Notes: generated from the letters alone by a model not told the origin. A DNA stretch of 29,760 nt from an uncultured Coriobacteriaceae bacterium (GCA_900543875.1 UQSV01000016.1:1-29760); one strand, 5' to 3'; shown: positions 14,344 through 22,936, numbered from the stretch's first letter. Made by a program: numbers and translations.

Positions 14344-15468
14344 CTAGCAGGGAATGACGGTGAGCTCGTGCGGGGACTCGGTGAAGGGCTCGTAGCCGTC
14401 CTCGGTGACCATGCCAAAGTCCTCGAGGCGAATGCCAAACTTGCCCGGCAGGTAGATGCCCGGCTCGATGGTGATGACGGCGCCTGCGGGGATGGGCTCG
14501 GTGTTGCGGCGGTTGAAGTTGGGCTCCTCGTGGATCTCGACGCCCACGCCGTGGCCCAGGCCGTGCTTGTAGTAGTCGCCGTAGCCGGCGTCGCTGATGA
14601 CCTTGACCGAGTGGTCGTAGACGTCCTTGCCGATGACGCCCGCGCGGGCCATGGCGGCGCACTCCTCGTGGGCCTGGCGCACGACGTCATAGACGTGGCG
14701 CTGCTCCTCGGAGGGCTCGCCCACGCACACGGTACGCGTCATGTCGGCGTGGTAGTCGGCCACGGTGGCGCCGTAGTCCATGACGATCATGTCGCCCTTC
14801 TCGACCACGCGCGGGCCCGGCTGGGCATGCGGGTTGGCGCCGTTGGGGCCGCTCGCGATGATCGTGCCAAACGACAGGCCGTCGGCGCCATGGGAGAGCA
14901 TGTAGTTCTCGAGCTCGGCGCGGATCTGCTGCTCGGTGACGCCCGGCTTGATGTAGCCGCAGATGTGGCGGAAGGCGGCATCGGTCACGCGCTGGGCGGC
15001 ACGCATGAGCTCGACCTCCTCGGCATCCTTGACGGCACGGGCGCGGATGAGGTCGCCGTGCAGGCGCGGCAGGGCGGGCGCCACGGAGCGGGCGGCGAGG
15101 GCAACCTGGAGGGCGTCGTAGAACTCGAGCGTGCAGGTGTCCTCGACGGCCACGACGCGGGCGCGGGCCTCGACGATGCGGTCGGCCGCCCACTCCTCGG
15201 CGCCAACGATCGTCTGGTCGAGCTCCCAGGCGGTGTCCGCGCCCAGGCGCTCGCAGAAGGTGTTGTAATAGCGCGAGTCTGTGTGGAGCATCTGGCGCGT
15301 GGGCGTGATGACGGCGGTGTGGGCCACCTCGTCGTCGAACGTGCGCTCGCAGCCGGTGAGCCAGCGCAGGTCCGGGTTGTTGCGCAGAATCACGGCGTCA
15401 TAGCCGCGCTTCTCCATGATGGCGCGCAGCTTGGCCACGCGCGCGGCACATGCCTTCTCGTCTGCCAT
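14344..15468 (-). CDS. M24 family Xaa-Pro aminopeptidase/dipeptidase
   Basis: The 374-aa protein has an N-terminal creatinase-like domain (RGYDAVILRNNPDLRWLTGC) and a C-terminal pita-bread metallopeptidase domain. All five metal ligands can be assigned: Asp231 (MDYGA), Asp242 (YHADMTRT), His306 (HGLGHGVG), Glu335 (TIEPGIY) and Glu349 (GIRLEDFG). Such enzymes remove residues before proline with two Mn or Co ions. PepP-type and PepQ-type activities cannot be separated from sequence alone. ATG at 15468 follows AAAGGA. In many bacteria this gene precedes efp; here a PTS operon intervenes. Confidence 0.93.
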   Translation of the reverse strand: MADEKACAARVAKLRAIMEKRGYDAVILRNNPDLRWLTGCERTFDDEVAHTAVITPTRQMLHTDSRYYNTFCERLGADTAWELDQTIVGAEEWAADRIVEARARVVAVEDTCTLEFYDALQVALAARSVAPALPRLHGDLIRARAVKDAEEVELMRAAQRVTDAAFRHICGYIKPGVTEQQIRAELENYMLSHGADGLSFGTIIASGPNGANPHAQPGPRVVEKGDMIVMDYGATVADYHADMTRTVCVGEPSEEQRHVYDVVRQAHEECAAMARAGVIGKDVYDHSVKVISDAGYGDYYKHGLGHGVGVEIHEEPNFNRRNTEPIPAGAVITIEPGIYLPGKFGIRLEDFGMVTEDGYEPFTESPHELTVIPC

Positions 15469-15486
15469 GTCTGTCCTTTCGACGAA

Positions 15487-15519
15487 TGGGACAATAGGTG
15501 CCTGGCATCTATTGTCCCA
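15487..15519. repeat. 33-bp palindrome of the GGGACA/TGTCCC family
   Basis: TGGGACAATAG (15487-15497) and CTATTGTCCCA (15509-15519) form an 11-bp stem. The 11-base centre GTGCCTGGCAT itself contains TGCC/GGCA. It lies between the aroB-like gene and the M24 peptidase gene. Confidence 0.75.
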
Positions 15520-15546
15520 GGTATGGGAACCAAAGTAAGAATGCGT

Positions 15547-15570
15547 GGCGAGAGGAGCGGGTCTCTCGCC
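15547..15570 (-). terminator. Probable terminator after the aroB-like gene
   Basis: GGCGAGAG (15547-15554) pairs with CTCTCGCC (15563-15570). On the minus strand the stem is followed by ACGCATTCTTACTTT, only a loose T-rich stretch. It begins 12 bases after the stop codon of the aroB-like gene. Confidence 0.4.
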
Positions 15571-15582
15571 TTGGGCGCGGCG

Positions 15583-16821
15583 TTAGGCCTCGCGGGCGCG
15601 GCGGCGGGCCAGCTTACGGCGCGACTTGCACCAGGCGCCCAGGTGCTCGGCGATCATGTCGTCCTCGAGCGAAGTGAAGCGCACGCGGCCAAAGCCGAGC
15701 GGCAGCGGGATCATGCAGCGGTTCGAGCGCTGAAGCTCATCTGCCTTGAGCGCGGCGGCGAGCTCGACGGGGTCGAGCACGCAGGCGACCTCGGCAAGGC
15801 CGAACTTCTCGAGCAGGGCGTCCTGGGTGAAGACGAAATCGACCAAGGCCTCATCGGGCGCCTGGCGTGCGGCGGCAAGGCGGCCCGAGATGCGCAGTGC
15901 CTCGGCGAAGAGGCGCGCGGTGCCGGGCCTCTCCTCGACGAGGAAACGCTCGTCGGCGGCGGGGGCGCCGTCGAAGGCGCGCTCGAGGGCACGGCCCACG
16001 CAGCGGCCGTAGAGGATGCCCTGACGCATGGCGAGGGCACTCGAGGAGGCCACGCGGGCGCGCGCCTTCGTGACGTCGAGGATGGCGTCGACGAGCTCGG
16101 CCTCGCGGGCCGCGATGATGCCGTCGGCGCGGACGCACAGCTCGGAGAAGGAGTTCTCCCCCGCCGCGACGCAGCCGGCGACCATCACGGCGCGACCCAT
16201 GAGCTCGCCATCCGTGTCGCGGCCCGCGGCCATGACCGAGGGGTCGCAGATGGCGAAGCGCGCGTTGCCGCGGCACGAGAGCATCTCAGGCGCGCCGGGG
16301 GCGTCGATGGCGCGTGGCGTCACAGTGACGTCGACCGCGCCGTCGAGCGTCGTGGGAACGGCCACGACGGGCGAGCCGGTGTGCCAGGTGGCCCCGGCGA
16401 AGATCGCGGCGGAGATGACGTCGGCGTCGCCCACGACGACAACCGGGTCGTCGGCCGTAACGCGCACCCCACTCATTGCCTCGTAGAGGTGCTGCACGCA
16501 GGCAAGGCTGCGGCTCGCGCGGCCCGCCATGGCGCTCGTGATTCTCACGGTAAAGCCCTGGTCGACGAGCAGCCTGCGGCAGTGCTCGACCAGCTCGGCG
16601 TCGGCGTCCTCGCCCTGGACGAGAAGGGCGCGGCAGGGCTTGCCGGCCGCGATCTTGGCGGCCTGGCCCAGCTGCTCGAGGGCGCCCGTACCCACGCGCA
16701 TGTCGCACGAGCCCGTACGCATCACGATGGACTGGCGGCGCACGACAGGCGCCGGCTCGGGCGCAGCAGCCGGCGCCTCGGGCTGCTCGGACACCTTGAC
16801 CTCGCTCGTCTCGTCACTCAT
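15583..16821 (-). CDS. AroB-like protein lacking dehydroquinate synthase catalytic motifs
   Basis: The 412-aa protein lies directly after aroK (start codon overlaps its stop) and follows the AroB plan. A Pro/Ala-rich N-terminus (1-30) leads to a nucleotide-binding half with VVVVGDADVISAAIFAGATW (127-146) and VPTT (155-158), then a helical C-terminal half. Genuine AroB has GGGVxGD, VPTTLLxQVDSSVGGKTxVN, an E..K pair and GHTFGHA. Here these read VVGDADV, VPTTLDGAVDVTVTPRAID, GRAVMVAGC and ILYGRCVGRA (269-278). The zinc-binding Glu/His ligands and key lysines are therefore missing. The frame is intact with no decay, so a regulatory or altered role is more likely than a fresh pseudogene; the AroB assignment rests on fold pattern and neighbourhood. 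Confidence 0.72.
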   Translation of the reverse strand: MSDETSEVKVSEQPEAPAAAPEPAPVVRRQSIVMRTGSCDMRVGTGALEQLGQAAKIAAGKPCRALLVQGEDADAELVEHCRRLLVDQGFTVRITSAMAGRASRSLACVQHLYEAMSGVRVTADDPVVVVGDADVISAAIFAGATWHTGSPVVAVPTTLDGAVDVTVTPRAIDAPGAPEMLSCRGNARFAICDPSVMAAGRDTDGELMGRAVMVAGCVAAGENSFSELCVRADGIIAAREAELVDAILDVTKARARVASSSALAMRQGILYGRCVGRALERAFDGAPAADERFLVEERPGTARLFAEALRISGRLAAARQAPDEALVDFVFTQDALLEKFGLAEVACVLDPVELAAALKADELQRSNRCMIPLPLGFGRVRFTSLEDDMIAEHLGAWCKSRRKLARRRAREA

Positions 16822-17363
16822 AGCAGTCCCCTTTCCCAGAGCAGCCCCGCCACGTCATAGGCAACCTGCTCGAACGTCTTTCCAGAGATAGAAACGCGGT
16901 AGTCGGCCGCCTCCTCGTAGAGCGGGCGGCGGTGCGCGTAGAGCGCGCGGGCGTGCTCGAGGTCTCCCAGGTCCGGGCGCTTCTCGGGCCGGCGGATCTG
17001 GCGCAGCGAGTCCTCGAGAGTGCCGTCGAGATAGACGATGCTGCCCATCTCGTGCATGATGCGGGCGTTATCAGGCCCCTCGACGATGCCGCCGCCGCAA
17101 CTCACCAGCAGGCTCTGGCGGCTCCTCAGGCTCTCGAGCGAGCGCGTCTCGGCACGGCGGAAGGCCGCCTCACCACGCGTCTCGAAGATGCGCGCCACGC
17201 TCTCGTGCAGCTCGCGTTCGACCATGCGGTCGACGTCGACGAACGAGCGATGGAACATGTTGCCGAGGTTGCGCGCGACCGTCGTCTTGCCGGCACCGAG
17301 AAAACCGATGAAGAAGACGTGGTCACAGCCGCGGTGGCCAAGACCCGCGCTGTCCTTGTCCAT
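16818..17363 (-). CDS. aroK: Shikimate kinase
   Basis: ATG at 17363 follows GGGGAGGTGG; a longer frame upstream has no similarity. The 181-aa protein shows Walker A GFLGAGKTT (20-28), shikimate-binding Asp45 in FVDVDRM and Arg69 in AAFRRAET. It also shows SCGGGIV (88-94) and a lid arginine in RPEKRPDL (125-132). It phosphorylates shikimate with ATP in the chorismate pathway. The TGA stop overlaps the ATG of the aroB-like gene (ATGA), implying translational coupling. Other aro genes are not in the window. Confidence 0.93.
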   Translation of the reverse strand: MDKDSAGLGHRGCDHVFFIGFLGAGKTTVARNLGNMFHRSFVDVDRMVERELHESVARIFETRGEAAFRRAETRSLESLRSRQSLLVSCGGGIVEGPDNARIMHEMGSIVYLDGTLEDSLRQIRRPEKRPDLGDLEHARALYAHRRPLYEEAADYRVSISGKTFEQVAYDVAGLLWERGLL

Positions 17364-17395
17364 GTGTGAGGCCACCTCCCCCGCTCGCAAAGAGC

Positions 17396-17427
17396 ACTGC
17401 CGGCACCCGTGACGGCGAGCCGGCAGT
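17396..17427 (-). terminator. Stem-loop between the prepilin peptidase gene and aroK
   Basis: ACTGCCGGC (17396-17404) pairs with GCCGGCAGT (17419-17427), 9 bp with a 14-base loop. On the minus strand it is followed by GCTCTTTGCG, a poor T-tract. It may partly terminate the upstream operon before aroK. Confidence 0.4.
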
Positions 17428-17454
17428 ACGACCACAGCAATACATGAGATTCTA

Positions 17455-17565
17455 GCGCAGCGAGGGCGCAAGACCTATTGGACAAGCCCGCCAAGAAGCG
17501 CGTCGAGGGCGCACGACTTAATAGACAAGCCCGCCAAGAAGCGCAGCGAGGGCGCACGACCTAAC
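17455..17565. repeat. 43-bp tandem repeat, about 2.6 copies
   Basis: Copy 1 spans 17455-17497, copy 2 17498-17540, and a partial third copy starts at 17541. Each begins GCGCAGCGAGGGCGCA (GCGCGTCGAG in copy 2), and copies 1 and 2 end with GACAAGCCCGCCAAGAA. These two copies differ at about six of 43 positions. The third copy runs over the stop codon (17561-17563) of the prepilin peptidase gene, so the repeat is fused to its 3' end. No gene is seen in 17364-17560. Confidence 0.85.
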
Positions 17566-18037
17566 GGAGGAGGGCTCCGACGAACGCGCAGGCGAACGCG
17601 AGCGTGAGCCACGGCGCCATGGCGAAGGTGCGCTCGCGACGGGTACAGGCATAGAGTGCCCCGCCCAGGCACGCGGCAGCCAGGGCTGGCACCACCCACC
17701 AGCCCAGTGCGCACGCCCAGGCGGCCATGTACTTGACGTCGCCAAGCCCCAGGCCCACCCGCCCCGAGACCGCGCGGTAGGCGCCCTCGGCGGCAACGCC
17801 AAGCAGCAGCGTGGCCACGGCCACGGTCGCGCACGAGATGGGCGTGGGAAGCGCCGGCAGCGCGCCCGTGAGGGCACGCAGGCAGCACAGGGCAAGTCCC
17901 AGCAGGCAGATGGCCCCGCAGCATGCATTGGGGATGGTCCTCGTGCGAGCGTCCCTCACGCTTGCAAAGACGCCCGCGGCACCAAAGCCACAGGCGAGAA
18001 GGAGGCAAAGCACATGCGTCGCGGCGTGCAGACTCAC
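17561..18037 (-). CDS. A24 family (type IV) prepilin peptidase, minimal form
   Basis: The preferred start is GTG at 18037, which overlaps the stop of the preceding yqeG gene (GTGA); a longer frame to 18088 would overlap that gene by 55 bases. The 158-aa protein is a small membrane aspartyl peptidase. Asp29 lies in RDARTRTIPN and Asp100 in GLGLGDVKYM, the two catalytic aspartates of the family, among about six hydrophobic segments. The N-terminal cysteine-rich methyltransferase domain of large PilD is absent. It would cleave prepilin-like leader peptides at the membrane, but no pilin or tad genes are in the window. A 43-bp tandem repeat starts at its 3' end. Confidence 0.85.
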   Translation of the reverse strand: MSLHAATHVLCLLLACGFGAAGVFASVRDARTRTIPNACCGAICLLGLALCCLRALTGALPALPTPISCATVAVATLLLGVAAEGAYRAVSGRVGLGLGDVKYMAAWACALGWWVVPALAAACLGGALYACTRRERTFAMAPWLTLAFACAFVGALLR

Positions 18038-18519
18038 CTGCGGGCGCCGATCGCGCGCTCGAAGATGCGGAAGATGTGCGTGTACCACAGGTCGGTCGTG
18101 CTCTGGGGCTCCACGAGGATCGTGCGCACCCCCGCGAGGTTGCCCGCCATGACGTCAGTGAAGACCTGGTCGCCAATGAGCACGGCCTCGTCGGGTGCGG
18201 CGCCCATGAGGTCAAGGGCGCGCCTCACGGCAAAGGGCGCGGGCTTCATCGCGTGGTGCACGACGGGGCAGCCAAGCTCGGCGGCGCTCGCCTCGACCTG
18301 GCCGGAGTGGAAGTTGTTCGAGACCATGCACAGACTCATGCCCGCCTCGCGCACGCGCGCCATCCAGTCCATGACGGGCGCGGGCGCCACGCCGGTGTCG
18401 CGCGGCACCACGGTGTTGTCGCGGTCGAACAGCACGCAGCGGACGCCGGAGGCCGCGAGCTCACCGACGTCGACGTCGGTGATTACGGGCACGCAGCGGG
18501 TGGGTCGCACAACGCTCAT
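18034..18519 (-). CDS. yqeG: YqeG family HAD-type phosphatase
   Basis: The 161-aa protein matches YqeG (HAD superfamily subclass IIIA). The nucleophile motif is LFDRDNTVVPR, with Asp32 and Asp34; VSNN comes next, then KPAPFAVRRAL (motif III lysine) and IGDQVFTDVMAGNLAG (acidic motif). Family members are predicted phosphatases, possibly of phosphatidylglycerophosphate; the substrate here is unknown. ATG at 18519 directly follows the mltG stop (TAGATG), with GAGGAG nine bases upstream. Confidence 0.9.
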   Translation of the reverse strand: MSVVRPTRCVPVITDVDVGELAASGVRCVLFDRDNTVVPRDTGVAPAPVMDWMARVREAGMSLCMVSNNFHSGQVEASAAELGCPVVHHAMKPAPFAVRRALDLMGAAPDEAVLIGDQVFTDVMAGNLAGVRTILVEPQSTTDLWYTHIFRIFERAIGARR

Positions 18520-19791
18520 CTAGCGGTTCTCCTCAATGGCCTGAAGGTGCTCGTCATAGGTCGCCGAGAACCATTCGTCGGTCTGGGTGATGTAGAAGTA
18601 CAGGTAGTTCGTGTCGTCGGGGTTGAGCGTGGCCTTGATCGACTCGACCGAGGGCGCGCAGATGGGCGTGGGCGTGAGTCCCGTGTTGAGGTAGGTGTTG
18701 TAGGGGCTCTCGGTCTTGAGGTCGTCGGCGGTGACCTCGCCGCCCGTGACGTACATCATCGTGGCGTCGCTCTGCAGCGCCATGCCCTGTTTGAGGCGGT
18801 TGAAGAACACCGAGGAAACCTTAGGGCGCTGGTCGGTCGTGACGGCCTCACGCTCGACAATCGAGGCCAGGGTGAGGATGTCGTAGTCGCTCATCTGGAT
18901 GCCGTAGCGCTGCGAGATGAGCTGCTCGCCCGCCGAAAAGTCGAGCGAGGCGACGTCTGCCTGGTATTGGTCGAGCATCGCGCGGATCACGGTGTCTGCC
19001 GTGACGTCGGAGCGACCCGAGAAGTCATAGGTCTTGGGACAGAGGAAGCCCTCGAGCGAGTCGTTGGCGGCCGCGGCGAGGAACGGGTAGTCAGCGGCGT
19101 AGTTCGAGGCCTTGGCCTGCGCTACGAAGTCGTCGGCCGAGATGGAGGGCAGCGTCTGGTTCACGAGCGCCGCGGTCTGGCTCACCGTGAGGCCCTCGGG
19201 CACCGAGAGGCGTCCGCTCGTGGAGTTGGGACCGGTCGTGAGCTGGTGGATGATGCTGTCGAGGTCCTGCCCCACCGTGAAGACGTAGGCGCCACTCTTG
19301 AGCGAGCCGTCGGCCTTTTGGCGCTGCAGCTCGGAGATGAAGTCGTCAGAGCTCGCGATGACGCCCGCCTCCTTGAGCTTGGCGGCGACCGCCTGGGCGC
19401 CCGAGCCGTCGTCGATGACGACCTCGACCGTGGCGCCCTGGTTGGGCAGCGTGTCCTGGCTTGCGGAGTCGCGCATGAGCAGACGTGGGACGAGCACCAC
19501 GAGGGCAGCGATGACCACGACGGCAGCGACGACGCCCGCGATGATGGGACCCTTGTGCGAGTGGCCGCCGCGGGAGGCGGCCTGGCGCTGGGCACGCGTG
19601 CGAACCGATGCGGCCTGGGGCGCGCTGGCCCTCATGCGAGAGGGGCGCGGGGACACACCCGCCTGGCGCGCGACCGCACGACCGGACTGGGACGGCGCCG
19701 CGGGACGCGCGTGACGACCGGCGCCCGCGCGCGAGGGCGCGTCACCGGTTGAGAAGCGGGGCGTAGACCTACGCCTGGGAGAGTCTGCCAT
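18520..19791 (-). CDS. mltG: Endolytic murein transglycosylase MltG
   Basis: ATG at 19791 follows AGAAGGG; a longer frame to 19869 would overlap ruvX. The 423-aa protein has a basic, disordered cytoplasmic N-terminus (1-80, Arg/Ser/Pro/Ala-rich) and one transmembrane helix at about 82-105. A LysM-like segment follows, then the YceG domain with LSVPEGLTVSQTAALV, LEGFLCPKTYDF and catalytic Glu313 in LASIVEREA. The closing segment is NTYLNTGLTPTPICAPSVESIKATLNP. MltG cleaves nascent glycan strands and helps set their length. It lies 25 bases after ruvX. Confidence 0.95.
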   Translation of the reverse strand: MADSPRRRSTPRFSTGDAPSRAGAGRHARPAAPSQSGRAVARQAGVSPRPSRMRASAPQAASVRTRAQRQAASRGGHSHKGPIIAGVVAAVVVIAALVVLVPRLLMRDSASQDTLPNQGATVEVVIDDGSGAQAVAAKLKEAGVIASSDDFISELQRQKADGSLKSGAYVFTVGQDLDSIIHQLTTGPNSTSGRLSVPEGLTVSQTAALVNQTLPSISADDFVAQAKASNYAADYPFLAAAANDSLEGFLCPKTYDFSGRSDVTADTVIRAMLDQYQADVASLDFSAGEQLISQRYGIQMSDYDILTLASIVEREAVTTDQRPKVSSVFFNRLKQGMALQSDATMMYVTGGEVTADDLKTESPYNTYLNTGLTPTPICAPSVESIKATLNPDDTNYLYFYITQTDEWFSATYDEHLQAIEENR

Positions 19792-19816
19792 GTGGGACCC
19801 TTCTCGAGAGGTGTCG

Positions 19817-20272
19817 CTAGCGGGCACCCGAGAAGGGGTCCGAAGCATCGCTTGCGGCGCCGGCCCCATGGGAGTCTAGCCAGGCCTGGAGAAAAAGCGA
19901 CGCAGCAATCATATCAATCTTGCCACGCATCTGCTTCTCCTTGAGGCCCTGCGCACGAAGGATGCGCTTGGCCTCCGCGGAGGAGAGACGCTCGTCGGCA
20001 AACTCGAGGGGCAGGTCGCACGCGTCTGCGACCTGCCGCGCCTGGGCCATGATGCGCTCGGCCTGCGGGCCGTCCTCGCCACCCATGGTCTGGGGACGGC
20101 CGCAGACGAGCACCTCGGGCTCGTAGTCCTCGAGGATGCGGCGGAAGGTGCGGGACATCCCCAGCACCTCCGCCGCAGGCAGGACCTTCACGGGGCTCGC
20201 GATGCGCCCGGAGGCGTCGCTCGCGGCGATCCCAATGCGGACCTCGCCTATGTCAAGCGCAAGGGCACGCAT
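19817..20272 (-). CDS. ruvX: Holliday junction resolvase-like protein RuvX (YqgF)
   Basis: The 151-aa protein has the RNase H-like YqgF fold: ALDIGEVRIGIAASD with Asp7, VCGRPQTMGGEDGPQAERI, FADERLSSAEAKRIL, and a final acidic residue in KIDMIAASLFLQAWLD. The family is linked to 16S rRNA 5'-end processing and, in some species, Holliday junction cleavage. ATG at 20272 lies three bases after the alaS stop. The alaS-ruvX-mltG order is a common bacterial arrangement. Confidence 0.94.
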   Translation of the reverse strand: MRALALDIGEVRIGIAASDASGRIASPVKVLPAAEVLGMSRTFRRILEDYEPEVLVCGRPQTMGGEDGPQAERIMAQARQVADACDLPLEFADERLSSAEAKRILRAQGLKEKQMRGKIDMIAASLFLQAWLDSHGAGAASDASDPFSGAR

Positions 20273-20275
20273 GCG

Positions 20276-22936
20276 CTAGGCGAGCATCTCGCGGGCGGCG
20301 GCGAGGGCGGCCTCGATGCCGCTCGCGTCCTTGCCGCCGGCCTGGGCCATGTTGGGGCGGCCACCGCCACGGCCGCCAACGAGACCGGCGACCTTGCGGA
20401 TCACGTCGCCGGCGCCAAAGCCTGCGGCAACGGCGCCGTCGGTGGCGGCGGAGAGCATGGCAACCTTGCCCTCGGGGGTAACGGTGGTCAGGAAGCAGGC
20501 GACGTCGCCGCCGCTGGCCTTGTCGCGGATGGCGTCCCAGGCCTCGCGCAGCTCGCCGGCCTCGAGGCCGTCCATGCGGGCGATGACGGCCTTGTAGGAG
20601 CCACAGTCGATGGCGGCGCCCATGGCGGCCTGGATCTTGTCGGACGAGCCCCCCAGCAGGGCCTGCTTGAGCTTGGCCTCGGTCTCGCGGGCAGCTGCCT
20701 TGACGTCGGCAATGCGGCCCGCGGCATCCTCGGGGCGGCACTTGAGCTCGGCGGCCACGGCGTCGAGGGCCTCGTTGCGCTCGTCGAGCCAGGCAAGGGC
20801 GCCCAGGCTCGTCACGGCCTCGATGCGGCGGACGTTGGAGCCCGTGGAAGACTCGGAGACGATCTTGAAGAGGCCTAGCTCGGAGGTGTTGCGGGCGTGG
20901 GTGCCGCCGCACAGCTCGCGGCTGAAGGGCACGTCCTCGGTGCCGCAGGAGACCATGCGCACCACGTCGCCGTACTTCTCGCCAAAGAGGGCCACGGCAC
21001 CGGCGGCCTTGGCCTCCTCGATGCCGCAGACGCGCGTTACGACGGGCTTGGCCGAGAAGATCTCGACGTTCACGAGGTCCTCGACCTCGTGGAGCTGCTC
21101 GGCCGTGAGGGCCTCGAAGTGCGTGAAGTCAAAGCGCAGGCGGCCGTCGTCGACGAGCGAGCCGGCCTGGTTGACGTGCTCGCCCAGGACCGTCTTGAGG
21201 GCGGCGTCGAGCAGGTGCGTGGCGGTGTGGTTGCGGCGGATGAGCTCGCGGCGGTGCGCGTCGATCGTGGCGCACACGGCGTCGCCCACGTGGAGCGTGC
21301 CCTCGTCGACCTTGGCGACGTGCGCGTACAGGCCGCTGTGGCCCTTGGTGTCGCTGACCTCGAGCTTGGCGGAGTCGCCCGCGAGGGTGCCGGTGTCGCC
21401 CACCTGGCCGCCCATCTCGGCGTAGAACGGGGTGCGGTCAAGCACGACCTCGACCTCGGAGCCGGCCTCGGCAGACTCGACGGAGGCGCCACCCGCAACG
21501 ATGGCGACGACCTTGGCGCCCTCGAGCTCGTTGCTGTCGTAGCCCTCGAACTGCGTGGGGGCCAGCTGGTCGGACAGCGCGGTCCAGACGTTGTTGAAGT
21601 CGCCCCAGGCGTCGCGGTTGGCGGCGGCGCGGGCGCGGCTCTTCTGCTCGGCCATGGCAGCGTCGAAGCCATCCATGTCGACGTCGTGGCCGGCGCCGGC
21701 GGCGATCTCGACGGTCAGGTCGATGGGGAAGCCGTAGGTGTCGTGCAGCTTGAAGGCGACCTCGCCCGGCAGCGTGGCGCCGGCCTCGAGACCCTCGAGG
21801 GCCTCATCGAGGTAGGTGCGGCCCGTGTCGAGCGTGTTGGAGAAGCGCTCCTCCTCGGCGCTGACGATGCCCTTGACCAGCGCGACGTTCTTGAGCAGGT
21901 CGGGGTAGGCCTCGCCCATCAGGCGGTTGACCTCGTCGATGAACGTGGTGAGGAAGGCGCCCTCGATACCCAGCAGGCGGCCGTGGAAGACGGCGCGGCG
22001 CAGCAGGCGACGCAGCACGTACTCGCGGCCCTCGTTGCCCGGCAGGATGCCGTCGGAGATCATGAAGTCAACCGCGCGGGCGTGGTCGGCGATGATACGC
22101 AGCGAGCGGGAGGCGCCGGAGTACTCGTCGGCGACGTAGGTCTTGCCAGAGACCTTCTCGCCCAGGGCGATGAGGCTCTGCATGAGGTCACCGTCATAGT
22201 TGGAGCTCTTGTGCTGCATGATGCCGGCCATACGCTCGAGGCCCATGCCCGTGTCGAGGTTGCGGTGGGGCAGCTCGGGCATCGAACCGTCCTCCTGGCG
22301 GTCGAACTGGGTGAAGACGAGGTTCCAGAACTCGAGGAAGCGGTCGCAGTCGCAGCCGGGCTTGCAGTCAGGCTTGCCGCAGCCGACCTCCTCGCCCTGG
22401 TCGTAGTAGATCTCGGAGCAGGGACCGCAGGGGCCGGTGGGGCCGGCGGCCCAGAAGTTGTCGTCCTCGCCCAGGCGGGAGATGTGGTCCTCGGCGACGC
22501 CCAGCGAGCGCCAGATGTCGTGGGTCTCGTCGTCGTCGGTGAAGACGGTGAAGTAGAGGCGGTCGAGCGGCAGCTGGAACTTCTCAGTGATCAGTTCGAA
22601 GGCCCAGGTGCAGGCCTGCTGCTTGGAGACGCCGCCAAAGGAGAAGTCGCCAAGCATCTCGAAGAACGACAGGTGACGGCCGTCCTCGCCGATGCAGTCG
22701 ATGTCATTGGTGCGCACGCACTTCTGGCAGGAGCAGGCGCCGATCTCCTTCATCGTCTTCTTGCCCTGGTAGTACTCCTTGAACTGGTTCATGCCAGCGT
22801 TGGCGAGAAGCAGCGACGGGTCCTCGGGAACGAGCGAGGAGCTGGGGTACAGCTTGAGGCCTCGGTCCTCGAAGAACTTGAGGAACGTCGAGCGAATCTC
22901 GGCGGTAGTCATGGTCGGAAAGTCAGCGGTGCTCAT
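20276..22936 (-). CDS. alaS: Alanine-tRNA ligase
   Basis: ATG at 22936 follows AGGGGAG; the frame is open to 23032 but the extra residues lack similarity and pass over the promoter. The 886-aa enzyme has the class II catalytic domain (MTTAEIRSTFLKFFEDRG, then NAGMNQFKEYYQGKK) and a Cys-rich stretch GCGKPDCKPGCDC common in actinobacterial AlaS. The editing domain carries HTATHLLD near residue 570 and CGGTH near 676. The C-terminal oligomerisation domain ends GRGGGRPNMAQAGGKD. It charges tRNA-Ala and clears mischarged Ser and Gly. It leads the run ruvX-mltG-yqeG. Confidence 0.97.
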   Translation of the reverse strand: MSTADFPTMTTAEIRSTFLKFFEDRGLKLYPSSSLVPEDPSLLLANAGMNQFKEYYQGKKTMKEIGACSCQKCVRTNDIDCIGEDGRHLSFFEMLGDFSFGGVSKQQACTWAFELITEKFQLPLDRLYFTVFTDDDETHDIWRSLGVAEDHISRLGEDDNFWAAGPTGPCGPCSEIYYDQGEEVGCGKPDCKPGCDCDRFLEFWNLVFTQFDRQEDGSMPELPHRNLDTGMGLERMAGIMQHKSSNYDGDLMQSLIALGEKVSGKTYVADEYSGASRSLRIIADHARAVDFMISDGILPGNEGREYVLRRLLRRAVFHGRLLGIEGAFLTTFIDEVNRLMGEAYPDLLKNVALVKGIVSAEEERFSNTLDTGRTYLDEALEGLEAGATLPGEVAFKLHDTYGFPIDLTVEIAAGAGHDVDMDGFDAAMAEQKSRARAAANRDAWGDFNNVWTALSDQLAPTQFEGYDSNELEGAKVVAIVAGGASVESAEAGSEVEVVLDRTPFYAEMGGQVGDTGTLAGDSAKLEVSDTKGHSGLYAHVAKVDEGTLHVGDAVCATIDAHRRELIRRNHTATHLLDAALKTVLGEHVNQAGSLVDDGRLRFDFTHFEALTAEQLHEVEDLVNVEIFSAKPVVTRVCGIEEAKAAGAVALFGEKYGDVVRMVSCGTEDVPFSRELCGGTHARNTSELGLFKIVSESSTGSNVRRIEAVTSLGALAWLDERNEALDAVAAELKCRPEDAAGRIADVKAAARETEAKLKQALLGGSSDKIQAAMGAAIDCGSYKAVIARMDGLEAGELREAWDAIRDKASGGDVACFLTTVTPEGKVAMLSAATDGAVAAGFGAGDVIRKVAGLVGGRGGGRPNMAQAGGKDASGIEAALAAAREMLA

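Noticed and set aside
14368..16860. 830-residue plus-strand open frame
   Set aside because: Antisense shadow of the M24 peptidase and aroB-like genes, with low-complexity composition and no ribosome site.
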